Assembly: GCA_025922875.1 (NCBI GenBank) | Contig: JAICGZ010000015.1 | Span: 1-41,479 of the forward strand | DNA length: 41,479 bases | Reading direction: 5' to 3' | From: Pyrinomonadaceae bacterium | GTDB taxonomy: Bacteria > Acidobacteriota > Blastocatellia > Pyrinomonadales > Pyrinomonadaceae | Part shown: one piece after another, positions 32,244 through 41,479 of the stretch | Layout: each line of letters begins with the position of its first letter | How positions within the stretch are numbered: position 1 is the stretch's first letter | Program-made: the position numbers and the translations under genes | The notes under the pieces: generated by a model | Told to the model about the DNA's origin: nothing | Database searches by the model: none | What the model saw: only the letters and a program-made list of their open reading frames with translations

Positions 32244-34664
32244 ATGTTCAGAGTTCTGAAGCAAAACATCAGCTATGCGATCCGCACCTTGTTAAAGAAC
32301 AAGGGCTTTACGATCACGGCTGTGTTGACACTTGCCCTCGGTATCGGAGCGACGACCGCGATCTTCAGTGTGGTCTACGCAGTGTTCGAACCGATGCCGT
32401 ATCCGAATCCAGATCAACTCGTGATGGTGTGGACCAAGCTGCCGGGCGGGAAAAACTCTGTGGCGAGTGGCGACTTTCTTGAATGGCAACGACGCAGCAC
32501 CTCGTTCCAGGGCATGGGTGCGTGGACCGGCGCCTCATTCAATATCGCAACGAATGATAGACCAGAGCAGGTCACAGGCAGCCGTCGATCGCCAGGATTG
32601 TTCACGACGGAAGGACTGCCGCTGTTACTCGGACGCGATTTTCTTCCGGAAGAAGGCGAGCCTGGGAGGGACCATGTGGTGATTCTCAGTCACCGGCTTT
32701 GGAGTAAGCGCTTCGGCGCAAACCGGGATCTAATCGGCAAAGACATCCGGATGAACGGCGAGCCATACACAGTCGTCGGCATTCTCCCTCCCGGCGTGCA
32801 CGATCGATTCAACTCGCAATTGTGGGTACCGCTGTCTTTCAGACCAGACCAGATCGCTCACAATGCAAATTTCATGCTCGTGATGGCGCGGTTGAAAGAC
32901 GGCGTGACAATCGACCAGGCGCAGGCAGAGATGAACGTCATCGCCGCTCAATTGCAGAGCGAGCATCCGCAGTCAAATGCCAATCGCAACATAAGCGTCG
33001 AGCCGCTGCACCTCAACTTCGTCGCAGATTCCACACGCCGCAACCTTTGGCTGCTGTTAGGAGCCGTTGGGTTTCTGCTGTTGATTGGTTGCGTCAACGT
33101 CGCAAACCTGCTGCTCGCGCGCGGCACATCTCGTCAAAAAGAAGTTGCGGTAAGAGCGGCGTTGGGTGCATCCAGAAGCCGCTTGTTCGCCCAGTTTCTT
33201 ACGGAGAGTTTGGTGTTGGCTGTTCTTGGTGGAGCGCTCGGAATTTTTCTGGCCAATGCGATCATAAATGCGATAACAGCAGTTATGCCGATCGGCAGGA
33301 TGCTTCCGTCAGAAGCGAACATCAGAATCAGCATTCCGGTTTTGCTTTTCACGATCGCGGTAACGACGCTTGCGGGATTTTTGTTCGGAACAGCGCCGGC
33401 GTGGCAGGCAACAAAAGTCGATCTCAATGATGTTCTCAAATTAGGAGGACGCACCGGCACTGGGGGCGTGAGGCGTAAAGCTCTTCGCGCGCTTGTAGTC
33501 GCAGAGTTTTCGCTTGCACTCACGTTGTTGGCGACGGGTGGTCTTGCACTGCGAGGCTTCTGGAATCTGACGCGAATCGATCTCGGCATTCAAACAGAAA
33601 ATGTGGTTACGTTCCGCTTGCCGGTTCCTGAGAAACGCCTCGATGGCCCGGATCAAATCAGATCGTATTACGGGCAAATGCTCGAAAAGATTAAGTCGCT
33701 GCCCGGTGTAAACAAGGCTGCTGTGACGACTGGCATTCCCGGTCTCGGCGCATCGTTTGGAGCGCGCTTCACGATTGTGGGCCAACCCGTCAATCCTTCT
33801 GAACGCCTTGGCACCGGCGTTCTGATGGTGACGCCGGAATACGTCGACACGCTCGGAATTCGCATGGCACGTGGCCGCAACCTTAACGAGTACGACACAG
33901 CCACGAGTGTCCGTGTCGCCACCGTCAACGAAGAGTTTGTGAAGCAGTATTTATCCGGAGCCGATCCACTCACGCAAAGAATCTCCTTTCCGGAAATTAT
34001 TCCGGGCCAACCGCGAGGCAAACCAGTCGAATGGCAGATCGTCGGCGTGTATCACAACGTACGAGCTGCTGGATTTCGCGAAGAGCTTCCGCAGATCCAC
34101 GTGCCTTTCGCGCAAAGTCCGTGGCCAGAGGCGTCGATGGCAATAAAGACTGAAAGCGATCCAAAACACGTGGTCAAGAGTATTGCTGCCGCGGTTAGTT
34201 CAGTCGATCCCGATCTGCCGCTCGCGGGTGTGGAGACGATTGACGAGATCGTAAGTGATGCGTTGGCGATCGATCGTTTTAGCGTCGTGTTGTTTGCGAG
34301 CTTTGGCGTGCTCGGTCTGATGCTGGCGGCGGTCGGGATTTACGGCGTGATGGCTTTTGCTGTAGCGCAGCGCACACATGAATTCGGTGTGCGCATGGCG
34401 CTCGGCGCGCAGCGATCGCGAGTCGTCAATATGGTGCTGAAAGAAGGAACGATTCTGGCGATAAGCGGCACGGTGATCGGACTCGCCGGAGCGTATCTCG
34501 TAGGTCGGGCGATGCAGTCGACGTTGTATGGAGTCGAGGCTTTTGACGTTCGTTCGTTTGCCGCGGTCTCGTTGTTGTTGCTCGTGGCGGCGTTGCTGGC
34601 GTGTTTAACCCCAGCGTTGCGAGCCAGCCGTGTCGAGCCGCTGGTGGCGCTGCGATATGAATAG
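32244..34664 (+). CDS. ADOP-family ABC permease P12
   Basis: 806 residues from ATG 32244 (MFRVLKQNISYAIRTLLKNKGFTI); the open frame upstream to 32157 lies in P11 and has no similarity. It is among the more divergent copies: the N-terminal helix lacks the DLRYG pattern, TM1 ends VVYAVFEPMPYP instead of NAVLLRPLPYP, and the TM2 region reads [17 protein letters not shown]. Periplasmic domain 1 has DFLEWQRRSTSFQGMGAW and a PEQVTGSRRSPGLF box. Periplasmic domain 2 carries an insertion, FPEIIPGQPRGKPVEWQIVG. The loop before TM8 reads TLYGVEAFD, and the end is [15 protein letters not shown] with no ARRATKVD. Confidence 0.94.
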   Translation: MFRVLKQNISYAIRTLLKNKGFTITAVLTLALGIGATTAIFSVVYAVFEPMPYPNPDQLVMVWTKLPGGKNSVASGDFLEWQRRSTSFQGMGAWTGASFNIATNDRPEQVTGSRRSPGLFTTEGLPLLLGRDFLPEEGEPGRDHVVILSHRLWSKRFGANRDLIGKDIRMNGEPYTVVGILPPGVHDRFNSQLWVPLSFRPDQIAHNANFMLVMARLKDGVTIDQAQAEMNVIAAQLQSEHPQSNANRNISVEPLHLNFVADSTRRNLWLLLGAVGFLLLIGCVNVANLLLARGTSRQKEVAVRAALGASRSRLFAQFLTESLVLAVLGGALGIFLANAIINAITAVMPIGRMLPSEANIRISIPVLLFTIAVTTLAGFLFGTAPAWQATKVDLNDVLKLGGRTGTGGVRRKALRALVVAEFSLALTLLATGGLALRGFWNLTRIDLGIQTENVVTFRLPVPEKRLDGPDQIRSYYGQMLEKIKSLPGVNKAAVTTGIPGLGASFGARFTIVGQPVNPSERLGTGVLMVTPEYVDTLGIRMARGRNLNEYDTATSVRVATVNEEFVKQYLSGADPLTQRISFPEIIPGQPRGKPVEWQIVGVYHNVRAAGFREELPQIHVPFAQSPWPEASMAIKTESDPKHVVKSIAAAVSSVDPDLPLAGVETIDEIVSDALAIDRFSVVLFASFGVLGLMLAAVGIYGVMAFAVAQRTHEFGVRMALGAQRSRVVNMVLKEGTILAISGTVIGLAGAYLVGRAMQSTLYGVEAFDVRSFAAVSLLLLVAALLACLTPALRASRVEPLVALRYE

Positions 34665-34699
34665 GGCCACAACAAGGCACAAAGGGCACAGAAGAGGAC
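34665..34699. repeat. GGCACAAAG-type direct repeat, P12-P13 gap
   Basis: GGCCACAACAA, GGCACAAAG and GGCACAGAAG follow one another. The unit matches the P11-P12 gap. The 3' end (AGAGGA) serves as the likely ribosome-binding site of P13. Confidence 0.6.
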
Positions 34700-34700
34700 C

Positions 34701-37301
34701 ATGAATACACTGCTACAAGACTTACGCTATGGGTTTCGGATGCTGTTCAAGCAAAAGGGGCTGACGGCTGTCGCCCTGCTATCGCTTGCACTCGGCATTG
34801 GCGCCAACACCGCGTTGTTCAGCATCGTGGATGCGATGCTGCTGAAGATGTTGCCGGTCAAAGAGCCGGAGCGCCTGGTCCTATTTAAATCGGTTGCGCC
34901 GAAAGGTTTCAGTGCCGGCAGTTACAGCGGAAGTGGAAACACCGATCCGGTAACGGGCCAACGCACCATGACTTCGTTCGCGTTCCAGAGTTACCAGCGC
35001 ATGCGCGAACAACAAGGACCGCTGTCTGACATCTTTGCATTTGGCAACGTGGGGCTGAACGTCAGCGCCGATGGAGAGGCCGACGTCGCCAACGGACAGG
35101 CCGTGTCCGGGAATTATTTCGTTGGCCTCGGTGTGCAGCCTGCCGCCGGTCGCCTGTTGACTGATGAAGACGACAAAGCTTCAGCGACACCCGTCGCGGT
35201 TCTCAGTCATCGCTACTGGCAGAAACGTTTCGGCGGCGATCACGCAGTTGTCGGCAAACAGATCAATCTCAACAACGTTCCGTTCACAGTAGTCGGTGTT
35301 TCGGCCAAAGGCTTTGATGGGACCATGAGCGTCGGAACAACCCAGGACGTAACGATTCCGCTCGCGATGGAGCCGCAGCTATACGTCGACAAGCAACGTT
35401 CGTACATGAGCGGCGCGGGTGTGTGGTGGTTGCGCATCATGGGCCGTTTGAAACCCGGCGCCACCGCGGAGCAGGCCCAGGCGCAATTAGAAAATGCTTT
35501 TCAGCAATCCGTCGTCGAGCATCGTACGGCGCGTCAGGCCGTGCTTAAAGCAAGCGGCGGAAATCAGATAAGCGATTTAGATCCGAAGCAATATCCGCGA
35601 CTCTTTGCTGATCCGGGCGGGCAGGGTGAGATGTACCGCCGCAGATATTACGCGCCCTCGCTTTATCTATTGCTGGGTGTTGTCGGACTGGTGCTGCTGA
35701 TCGCGTGCGCGAACGTTGCGAACTTGCTCTTGTCCCGCGCCGCGGGGCGGCAAAAAGAGATTGGTTTGCGTTTGGCGTTGGGCGCAAGTCGCTGGCGACT
35801 CATCCGACAACTGTTGACCGAGAGTGTGCTCCTTTCAGTTTTGGGTGGACTGTTCGGAATCATCTTCGCGGTGTGGATCAAGAATGGATTGTTGGCCGTT
35901 ACGGAGTGGGGCGGCCGCGGGATGAGCGCACTCGATCCACGACTGGATTGGCGCGTGCTCGGTTTCACCATCGCGCTCTCACTGCTGACCGGAATTATTT
36001 TTGGACTCGCGCCCGCCTGGCGGTCGACGAGAGTTGATCTCACGCCGTCATTGAAAGACAGTGCGCGCGCATCGAGCGCCGTTCATCGCTCGCTGTTGAG
36101 TCGCGGGTTGGTGGTGGTCCAGGTGGCGTTGTCGTTGTTGCTGCTGGTTGGCGCGGGGTTGTTCGTCCGCACACTGATCAACCTGCAACGCGTCGATCCT
36201 GGTTTCAATACGAAGAACCTGTTGCTGTTTGAAGTTCAGCCGGCGCTGATTGGTTACAAGGACGAGAAGTTGCGGCAGGTTTTTCAACAGCTCAGCGAAC
36301 GTGTCGAAGCAGTTCCGGGCGTGCAGGCGGTCACCTTTTCGCGCGTGCCTTTGCTGGGTCAGAGTTCAAGTACGAGCCCTGCGTTTTTGCGCGAAGCTTT
36401 GAACGCGACGCCCGATGCCGAAGGACGTATCACGCCGACCGCCGAGGCCCACCGCCACACGGTTCGCGAAAACTTTCTCGAGGCGATGGGGATTCCACTG
36501 CTCCACGGTCGCACCCTCCGATCGCAGGATGACATGACTTCACCGCGAGTCGTAGTCGTCAATCAAACATTCGCTAACAAGTTCTTCCCGGGGGAAAACG
36601 CTGTCGGAAAACGCTTCACGTTCGACACATCAAAACCCGACGAGCTCGAGATCATCGGCGTGTGCCGTGACGCGAAGTACGCGACCCAGCGTGACGACGT
36701 GCCGCCCACCGTCTACTCCTCGTACCGGCAAGAGCGACCGCTCGCAAGCGCGGTATTCGAAGTGCGCACTGCTGCCGATCCGAATTCAATGGTAGCGGGC
36801 GTGCGCGACGCTGTGCGGCAGGTCGATTCGAATCTGCCGGTGAGTGGCGTGAAGACACAGGTCGAACAGGCTGATGAAACACTTCGCATGGAACGCTTGT
36901 TCGCAAAGCTGTTGACGCTGTTTGCGCTGTTGGCCCAGCAACTCGCGGCGATCGGATTGTTTGGTGTGCTCGCATACACAGTTTCGCAGCGCACGCACGA
37001 GATCGGAATTCGCATGGCGCTCGGCGCCGATCGTGCGAGTGTGCTGAAGATGATCGTGCGGCAGGGGATGACGCTCGCTGTACTCGGCGTGATCCTGGGA
37101 CTCGCGGGCGCTTATGTGCTGACGAAGTATCTCGAGAGTTGGGTTGGTCTTTCGAAGATGTTGTTTGGAGTGCAGGTTTCAGATCCGTTGACGTATGCAG
37201 CGATCGCGATATTGCTGACGGTGGTGGCGCTCATCGCGTGCTACATCCCGGCGCGTCGCGCGACGAAGGTGGATCCGCTCGTCGCACTTCGCTACGAATG
37301 A
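34701..37301 (+). CDS. ADOP-family ABC permease P13 (longest, P2 subclass)
   Basis: 866 residues, the longest in the array. N-terminus [22 protein letters not shown]1 ~22-46 ([20 protein letters not shown]). The first periplasmic domain (~50-318) has a Gly/Ser-rich stretch ([19 protein letters not shown], ~68-86), a [13 protein letters not shown] motif at ~93-105, and an added segment ([20 protein letters not shown], 281-300) ahead of TM2 (~319-343). It shares the [12 protein letters not shown] junction and long domain with P2. The second periplasmic domain includes [23 protein letters not shown]7-TM8 are separated by an extra [13 protein letters not shown]. The end is [23 protein letters not shown] lies just upstream of the ATG. 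Confidence 0.95.
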   Translation: MNTLLQDLRYGFRMLFKQKGLTAVALLSLALGIGANTALFSIVDAMLLKMLPVKEPERLVLFKSVAPKGFSAGSYSGSGNTDPVTGQRTMTSFAFQSYQRMREQQGPLSDIFAFGNVGLNVSADGEADVANGQAVSGNYFVGLGVQPAAGRLLTDEDDKASATPVAVLSHRYWQKRFGGDHAVVGKQINLNNVPFTVVGVSAKGFDGTMSVGTTQDVTIPLAMEPQLYVDKQRSYMSGAGVWWLRIMGRLKPGATAEQAQAQLENAFQQSVVEHRTARQAVLKASGGNQISDLDPKQYPRLFADPGGQGEMYRRRYYAPSLYLLLGVVGLVLLIACANVANLLLSRAAGRQKEIGLRLALGASRWRLIRQLLTESVLLSVLGGLFGIIFAVWIKNGLLAVTEWGGRGMSALDPRLDWRVLGFTIALSLLTGIIFGLAPAWRSTRVDLTPSLKDSARASSAVHRSLLSRGLVVVQVALSLLLLVGAGLFVRTLINLQRVDPGFNTKNLLLFEVQPALIGYKDEKLRQVFQQLSERVEAVPGVQAVTFSRVPLLGQSSSTSPAFLREALNATPDAEGRITPTAEAHRHTVRENFLEAMGIPLLHGRTLRSQDDMTSPRVVVVNQTFANKFFPGENAVGKRFTFDTSKPDELEIIGVCRDAKYATQRDDVPPTVYSSYRQERPLASAVFEVRTAADPNSMVAGVRDAVRQVDSNLPVSGVKTQVEQADETLRMERLFAKLLTLFALLAQQLAAIGLFGVLAYTVSQRTHEIGIRMALGADRASVLKMIVRQGMTLAVLGVILGLAGAYVLTKYLESWVGLSKMLFGVQVSDPLTYAAIAILLTVVALIACYIPARRATKVDPLVALRYE

Positions 37302-37343
37302 ACCGGGCGCACTCCAAGGAGACGACCTGTTGAGGAGATCACT

Positions 37344-39740
37344 ATGCTTAACGACATCCGATTTGCCGCGAGGAGTTTGTTAAAGCGACCGGGCTTTACG
37401 ATCATCGTCGTGCTCACGCTCGCGCTCGGTATCGGCGCGAATGCGGCAGTCTTCAGCGTGATCAATGCCGTGTTGCTGCGCCCGCTGCCGTATCGCGACG
37501 CCGATCGCATCGTCACGCTCTGGCAAAACAATACCAAATCAGCCTTATCGCAAAACGACGTCTCACCCGCAAACTTCATCGACTGGAGTGAACAAAGCAG
37601 CTCGTTCGAAGCGATCGCCGGAATCGAGCCCTTTGGTTTTTCGATGGCGGACGAAGGTGAGCCGGAGCGCTTTACCGCATGGCTGGTCACTTCCGGTTTC
37701 TTTCAAGTCGCCGGCACTGATGCGTTGCTCGGCCGGACGTTCACAGCCGAAGACTATAAGCCCGGAAACGAACGCGTCGTGGTGTTGGGCTATGGCTTAT
37801 GGCAACGACGTTTTGGCGGTGACAAAAACGTCGCCGGTCGAAAGATAACTCTCAACGGCCAACCTTATGTCGTCGTTGGCGTCATGCCACACGAGTTCCA
37901 ACTGCCGTCGGAAAGAGAAATCTGGGCGCCGCGAGTTCTCGTCGAGAACCACCGGCAGACTCGTGGCGCGACCTACTGGAACGTTGTCGCTCGCTTGAAA
38001 CAAGGGACCACCGTCGCGCAGGCACAGGAGGAGATGAATGGAATCGCGGCGCGGCTCGCTGTGCAGTATCCCGAGACGAACGGCGGAATGGGCGCGAGTG
38101 TTGTTCCACTCTTCGAACAGATGACGGGACAGATTCGATCGGCGTTGTGGGTGCTCGCGGGTGCGGTTGGGTTTGTGCTGCTGATCGCGTGCGTCAATGT
38201 CGCCAACCTGTTCCTGGTCCGTGGCGCTGAGAGACAACGTGAGTTTGCGATCAGGCGTGCGCTCGGCGCGGAGCGCTGGCGATTGTTGCGGCAGACGCTT
38301 ACTGAGAGTTTGTTGTTGGCGCTGGTCGGTGGCGTAACCGGCGTGCTGCTCGCTTCTTGGTTAGTCAAACTGATCCCCGCGCTGAGCTCTTCCAAGATCC
38401 CGCGAGTTGAATACGTCGAGATGGATCTACGGGTCGTGTTGTTCGCGTGCGGAGTTTCAGTTTTGACTGCAATCATCTTCGGTCTCGTACCGGCAATTCA
38501 ATTCTGGCGCAACGATATTCAATCGACTCTCAAAGAAAGCGGCCGCAGCACCGGAACGCCGGTACGCCACCGCGTACGAAAGGCGCTGGTGATCAGTGAA
38601 GTCGCGATCGCGGTCGTGCTGTTGACCGGCGCGGGACTGCTCCTACGCAGTTTTGTCCGGCTCATACAAGTCGATCCGGGATTTACAAAAGAGAACGTGC
38701 TCGCGCTGCAAGTGTTTCTGCCCAGGAATTACGACAAGCGCGACCAGATGATCAACTTCTTCGATCAATCACTCGAAAAGATCGCAAATGTCCCGGGAGT
38801 CGAAACAGCGGCGGTTATCGCTACGCCGCCTTTCATAGACCTGGAACAGGATGCAAATTTCAATGTGGTGGGCCGGCCGGCGCCGCCGCAGGGCAGCGAG
38901 CCCGCCGCGTTTTATGCACAGGTTTCAAGTGAGTACCTGAATACGCTCAATATTCCACTCAAACAAGGCCGCTTCTTTACGAAGTTCGACAATGCGGGTT
39001 CACAGCCTGTCGTTGTAATTAACGAGACGATGGCTCGTCGTTATTTCCCGAATGAAGATCCATTGGGACAACGTTTGATCGTGATCTTTGGTAAAGCCGA
39101 AACGCGAGAAATCATCGGCGTCGTGGGTGACGTGCTCCATAACGGCCTTCATGTTGAGCCTCGCGCTGAAATGTTCGTGCCGCATCAGCAGAGTGTGAGC
39201 GCGCACATGACATTTTTAGTTAAGACGCGCACCGAGCCCACGTCACAAGTCGCCGCCGTCAAGCAGGCGATTCGCGAAGTGAATCCAAGACAAACTTTCG
39301 CGAGGACAGCGACGATGGATGAACTGGTGGCCGATTCTCTCAAGGAACGCCGCTTCAATCTCTTTCTGCTCGGACTGTTCGCGGCGACTGCTTTGCTGCT
39401 GGCGACGATCGGTATTTACGGATCGATCAGTTACTCGACGCGACAACGGACCAACGAGATCGGCGTGCGTATCGCATTGGGCGCGCAATCGCGCGACGTG
39501 CTGCGTTTGATTGTTGGACAAGGCATTGGTCTCGCGTTGATTGGTGTGGCGATCGGTCTCGGCGCGGCGTTTCTGCTGACACGTGCGATCAGGGGTTTGC
39601 TATTTGGTGTCAGCCCGACGGACCCGCTGACGTTTTTCGCGATTTCATTGTTGCTTTTGTTTACGGCGCTGGTGGCGTCGCTGATTCCCGCGCGGCGGGC
39701 GACGAAGGTCGATCCGCTCGTAGCGCTCAGAACCGAATGA
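37344..39740 (+). CDS. ADOP-family ABC permease P14
   Basis: 798 residues, starting MLNDIRFAARSLLKRPGFTI, with a strong GAGGAG at 37332-37337. The 42-bp gap to P13 shows no repeat. TM1 [20 protein letters not shown] (NAAV instead of NTAI); periplasmic domain 1 with NFIDWSEQSSSFEAIAG and RRFGGDKNVAGRKITL; TM2 ~265-290; periplasmic domain 2 with EYLNTLNIPLKQGRFF and YFPNEDPLGQRLIV. The loop after TM6 reads SYSTRQRTNEIGVRIALGAQ. TM8 lacks the usual Cys ([17 protein letters not shown]). The final residues are LVALRTE, with Thr replacing Tyr. Confidence 0.95.
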   Translation: MLNDIRFAARSLLKRPGFTIIVVLTLALGIGANAAVFSVINAVLLRPLPYRDADRIVTLWQNNTKSALSQNDVSPANFIDWSEQSSSFEAIAGIEPFGFSMADEGEPERFTAWLVTSGFFQVAGTDALLGRTFTAEDYKPGNERVVVLGYGLWQRRFGGDKNVAGRKITLNGQPYVVVGVMPHEFQLPSEREIWAPRVLVENHRQTRGATYWNVVARLKQGTTVAQAQEEMNGIAARLAVQYPETNGGMGASVVPLFEQMTGQIRSALWVLAGAVGFVLLIACVNVANLFLVRGAERQREFAIRRALGAERWRLLRQTLTESLLLALVGGVTGVLLASWLVKLIPALSSSKIPRVEYVEMDLRVVLFACGVSVLTAIIFGLVPAIQFWRNDIQSTLKESGRSTGTPVRHRVRKALVISEVAIAVVLLTGAGLLLRSFVRLIQVDPGFTKENVLALQVFLPRNYDKRDQMINFFDQSLEKIANVPGVETAAVIATPPFIDLEQDANFNVVGRPAPPQGSEPAAFYAQVSSEYLNTLNIPLKQGRFFTKFDNAGSQPVVVINETMARRYFPNEDPLGQRLIVIFGKAETREIIGVVGDVLHNGLHVEPRAEMFVPHQQSVSAHMTFLVKTRTEPTSQVAAVKQAIREVNPRQTFARTATMDELVADSLKERRFNLFLLGLFAATALLLATIGIYGSISYSTRQRTNEIGVRIALGAQSRDVLRLIVGQGIGLALIGVAIGLGAAFLLTRAIRGLLFGVSPTDPLTFFAISLLLLFTALVASLIPARRATKVDPLVALRTE

Positions 39741-39769
39741 GCGAGACGCCCAATTATTGAGGGGACCGG

Positions 39770-41479
39770 ATGCTTCAAGACCTCATCTACGGTGTGCGGT
39801 GGTTGCGTAAGAATCCCGGCTTTACGTTGCTGGCGGTGCTGATGCTCGCGGTTGGCATTGGTGTGAACACGGCGATGTTCAGCGTTATCAATGCCGTGCT
39901 GTTGAACCCACTGCCATACCCGGAAGCCGATCGCATCGTGTGGATGGCTGAGTCTGGCCCTGAAGTCGCCAGTCGTTGGGTCTCTTACGCCAACTTCGTT
40001 GACTGGCGCAATCGCAGCCAATCCTTCGAAGCGATGTCAACGTTTCGCGGTTGGTCTATGAACATAACCGGCTCGGACAAGCCGGAGAACATCAACGCGC
40101 GAATGGTCACCGCGGATTATTTCAAGGTCATGCGCACCGCTCCATTCATGGGGCGCGATTTCACTGCCGATGACGATAAGCGCGGAGCCGCGCCGGTAAC
40201 GCTCATCAGTTTTGGTTTCTGGCAACAGCATTTCGCCGGCGATCCGAATGTAGTTGGTAAGGCTCTCCTGCTTGACGATAAGGCGTACACAGTGATCGGC
40301 GTGTTGCCCGAGAGCTTTGCGCATCAGGGACCACCGCCTTTGTGGATCCTGATGGGCCCGCTACTGCACTCGCAGGGACGCGACACGCGAACCGGAGGCA
40401 ATGTAATTGCGCGGTTGAAACCCGGCGTCACAATCGAGCAGGCACGCTCGGAGATGAACCAGATCTCGCAGCAGTTGTCACAGGAATATCCGGTGGAGAA
40501 TGCGGGAGCGCATAGCGTCACGGTCGTGTCGCTGCAAGACAGCATCACGCGAAACGTCAGTGTCGCATTGAAAATACTCTTCGGCGCTGTGGGCCTGGTG
40601 TTGTTGATTGCATGTGCGAACGTCGCGAACCTCTTGCTGGCTCGGGCGGCGGTGCGGCGAAAAGAGTTTGCGGTGCGCGCCGCACTCGGCGCTTCGCGGT
40701 TCAGGATCGCGAGGCAAATGCTGATTGAGAGCCTGCTGCTTGCCGTCACCGGTGGCGCACTGGGCCTGGTCCTTGCGAGCTGGACCACATCCTTACTGAC
40801 TCGCGTGGCCCATGAGACAGTGCCGCGCATGAGTGGCTTGCAGCTTAACGGCAAAGTACTCGGTTTCAATCTCGCAGTTTCGCTGCTCACCGGAATTCTT
40901 TTCGGCGTGCTGCCTGCACTGCGCTCATCGAAAACAGATCTACAAGACACACTCAAAGACAGCAGCTCCACCACGACCGGCGCACAAGGCAAGAGACTGC
41001 GCGGTGCGTTAGTAGTGTCGGAAGTGGCGTTATCGGTTGCTCTTTTAGTGGGCGCAGGCCTGCTCGTAAAGAGCATGTTTGTACTCTTGCGAACTCAAAA
41101 TAATTTCGAGCCCGAAGGCGTCCTCACGATGGAACTGAAGGTGTCGCGGGGTCGATACCAGAGGCCCGGAGAACTCGGCCGTTTATTGCACCAGGTGCTG
41201 GACAACGTGAAAGCAGTACCGGGGGTTGAGTCCGCGAGTCTTTCCACCACGCTGCCGGGGCTGGGTGATTGGCAAAACGATATCGTGCCGGAAGGCTACG
41301 AGGTTCAGCCCCGTGAGGTGATCAACGTTGATTGGTCTATCGTCTCTGCCGGTTACTTTCAGACGATGAATGTCCCGATTCTTCAGGGGCGTACTTTCAG
41401 CAAAGATGAGGACGAGCAGGGAAAGAAGGTCGTGCTCGTTGATGAGACGCTCGCACAACGCTTCTGGCCCAATGAGAAT
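39770..41479 (+). CDS. ADOP-family ABC permease P15 (cut by the window end)
   Basis: 570 codons are visible from ATG 39770 ([20 protein letters not shown]), preceded by GAGGGGA, and the frame stays open to the last base. TM1 reads [21 protein letters not shown]; periplasmic domain 1 contains [16 protein letters not shown] and [18 protein letters not shown]2-TM5 are present ([40 protein letters not shown]). The window stops in the second periplasmic domain at [15 protein letters not shown], roughly residue 570 of an expected ~800, so TM6-TM8 should lie in the next ~700 bp. Whether the array continues beyond it cannot be seen. Confidence 0.93.
   Translation, partial: MLQDLIYGVRWLRKNPGFTLLAVLMLAVGIGVNTAMFSVINAVLLNPLPYPEADRIVWMAESGPEVASRWVSYANFVDWRNRSQSFEAMSTFRGWSMNITGSDKPENINARMVTADYFKVMRTAPFMGRDFTADDDKRGAAPVTLISFGFWQQHFAGDPNVVGKALLLDDKAYTVIGVLPESFAHQGPPPLWILMGPLLHSQGRDTRTGGNVIARLKPGVTIEQARSEMNQISQQLSQEYPVENAGAHSVTVVSLQDSITRNVSVALKILFGAVGLVLLIACANVANLLLARAAVRRKEFAVRAALGASRFRIARQMLIESLLLAVTGGALGLVLASWTTSLLTRVAHETVPRMSGLQLNGKVLGFNLAVSLLTGILFGVLPALRSSKTDLQDTLKDSSSTTTGAQGKRLRGALVVSEVALSVALLVGAGLLVKSMFVLLRTQNNFEPEGVLTMELKVSRGRYQRPGELGRLLHQVLDNVKAVPGVESASLSTTLPGLGDWQNDIVPEGYEVQPREVINVDWSIVSAGYFQTMNVPILQGRTFSKDEDEQGKKVVLVDETLAQRFWPNEN

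Noticed and set aside
40324-41076. 250-residue antisense reading frame within P15
   Set aside because: Same shadow effect as in the other permeases; the + strand frame is clearly the conserved one.
1-41479. Insertion sequence, integrase, prophage, tRNA or rRNA genes
   Set aside because: I found no transposase, integrase or phage-type protein and no tRNA- or rRNA-like sequence on either strand; the repeats present are short and non-coding.

Overview
The window is one strand-biased block of genes: every supported coding sequence is on the + strand. The content points to an Acidobacteriota chromosome. The main evidence is the tandem set of ~800-residue permeases with the N-terminal pattern DLRYGxRxLLKxPGFT and the C-terminal pattern [17 protein letters not shown], which is the acidobacterial duplicated orphan permease (ADOP) family. 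Moderate GC content by eye would fit a Blastocatellia-like lineage, but I cannot fix the class from sequence alone.

Layout. Positions 1-312 hold no gene, but carry a near-consensus sigma-54 promoter and a leader with a long dyad and a T8 tract. Positions 313-3140 encode a MacA/HlyD-type membrane-fusion adaptor and two MacB/LolD-type ABC ATPases whose genes overlap by ATGA. The second ATPase has unusual residues in the D-loop and just after the signature motif. Positions 3281-4432 encode a receiver-SpoIIE (RsbU-like PP2C) response regulator. A hairpin and six copies of a 24/25-bp tandem repeat follow at 4440-4605. From 4616 to the right edge lie fifteen consecutive, co-oriented ADOP permease genes, named P1-P15 here. 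P15 is cut off by the window end. Gaps are 20-100 bp, except where two gene remnants lie (before P4 and before P9).

The gaps are not random sequence. Six carry a TAGGTCC/TAGGACC palindromic repeat, which in four cases includes the stop codon of the preceding gene or remnant. Others carry different short dyad families: a CGCAAAGG stem, a double hairpin of GTAGGGGTGGCC type, a CACGGAT stem, and GGCACAAAG direct repeats. Two degraded ADOP copies (12165-12256 and 24621-24858) keep only pieces of the gene. They look like the products of deletions between paralogues.

Working model (inference). Each ADOP is two MacB-like membrane halves fused in tandem (TM1, periplasmic domain, TM2-4, then the same again), so one polypeptide could replace a MacB or LolC/E dimer. 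The two ATPases could form a heterodimer under it, and the adaptor could link it to an outer-membrane exit duct; no TolC-like gene is in the window. One adaptor and one ATPase pair next to fifteen divergent permeases suggests either a shared engine with interchangeable permeases or an expanding and contracting repertoire of periplasmic domains maintained by recombination.
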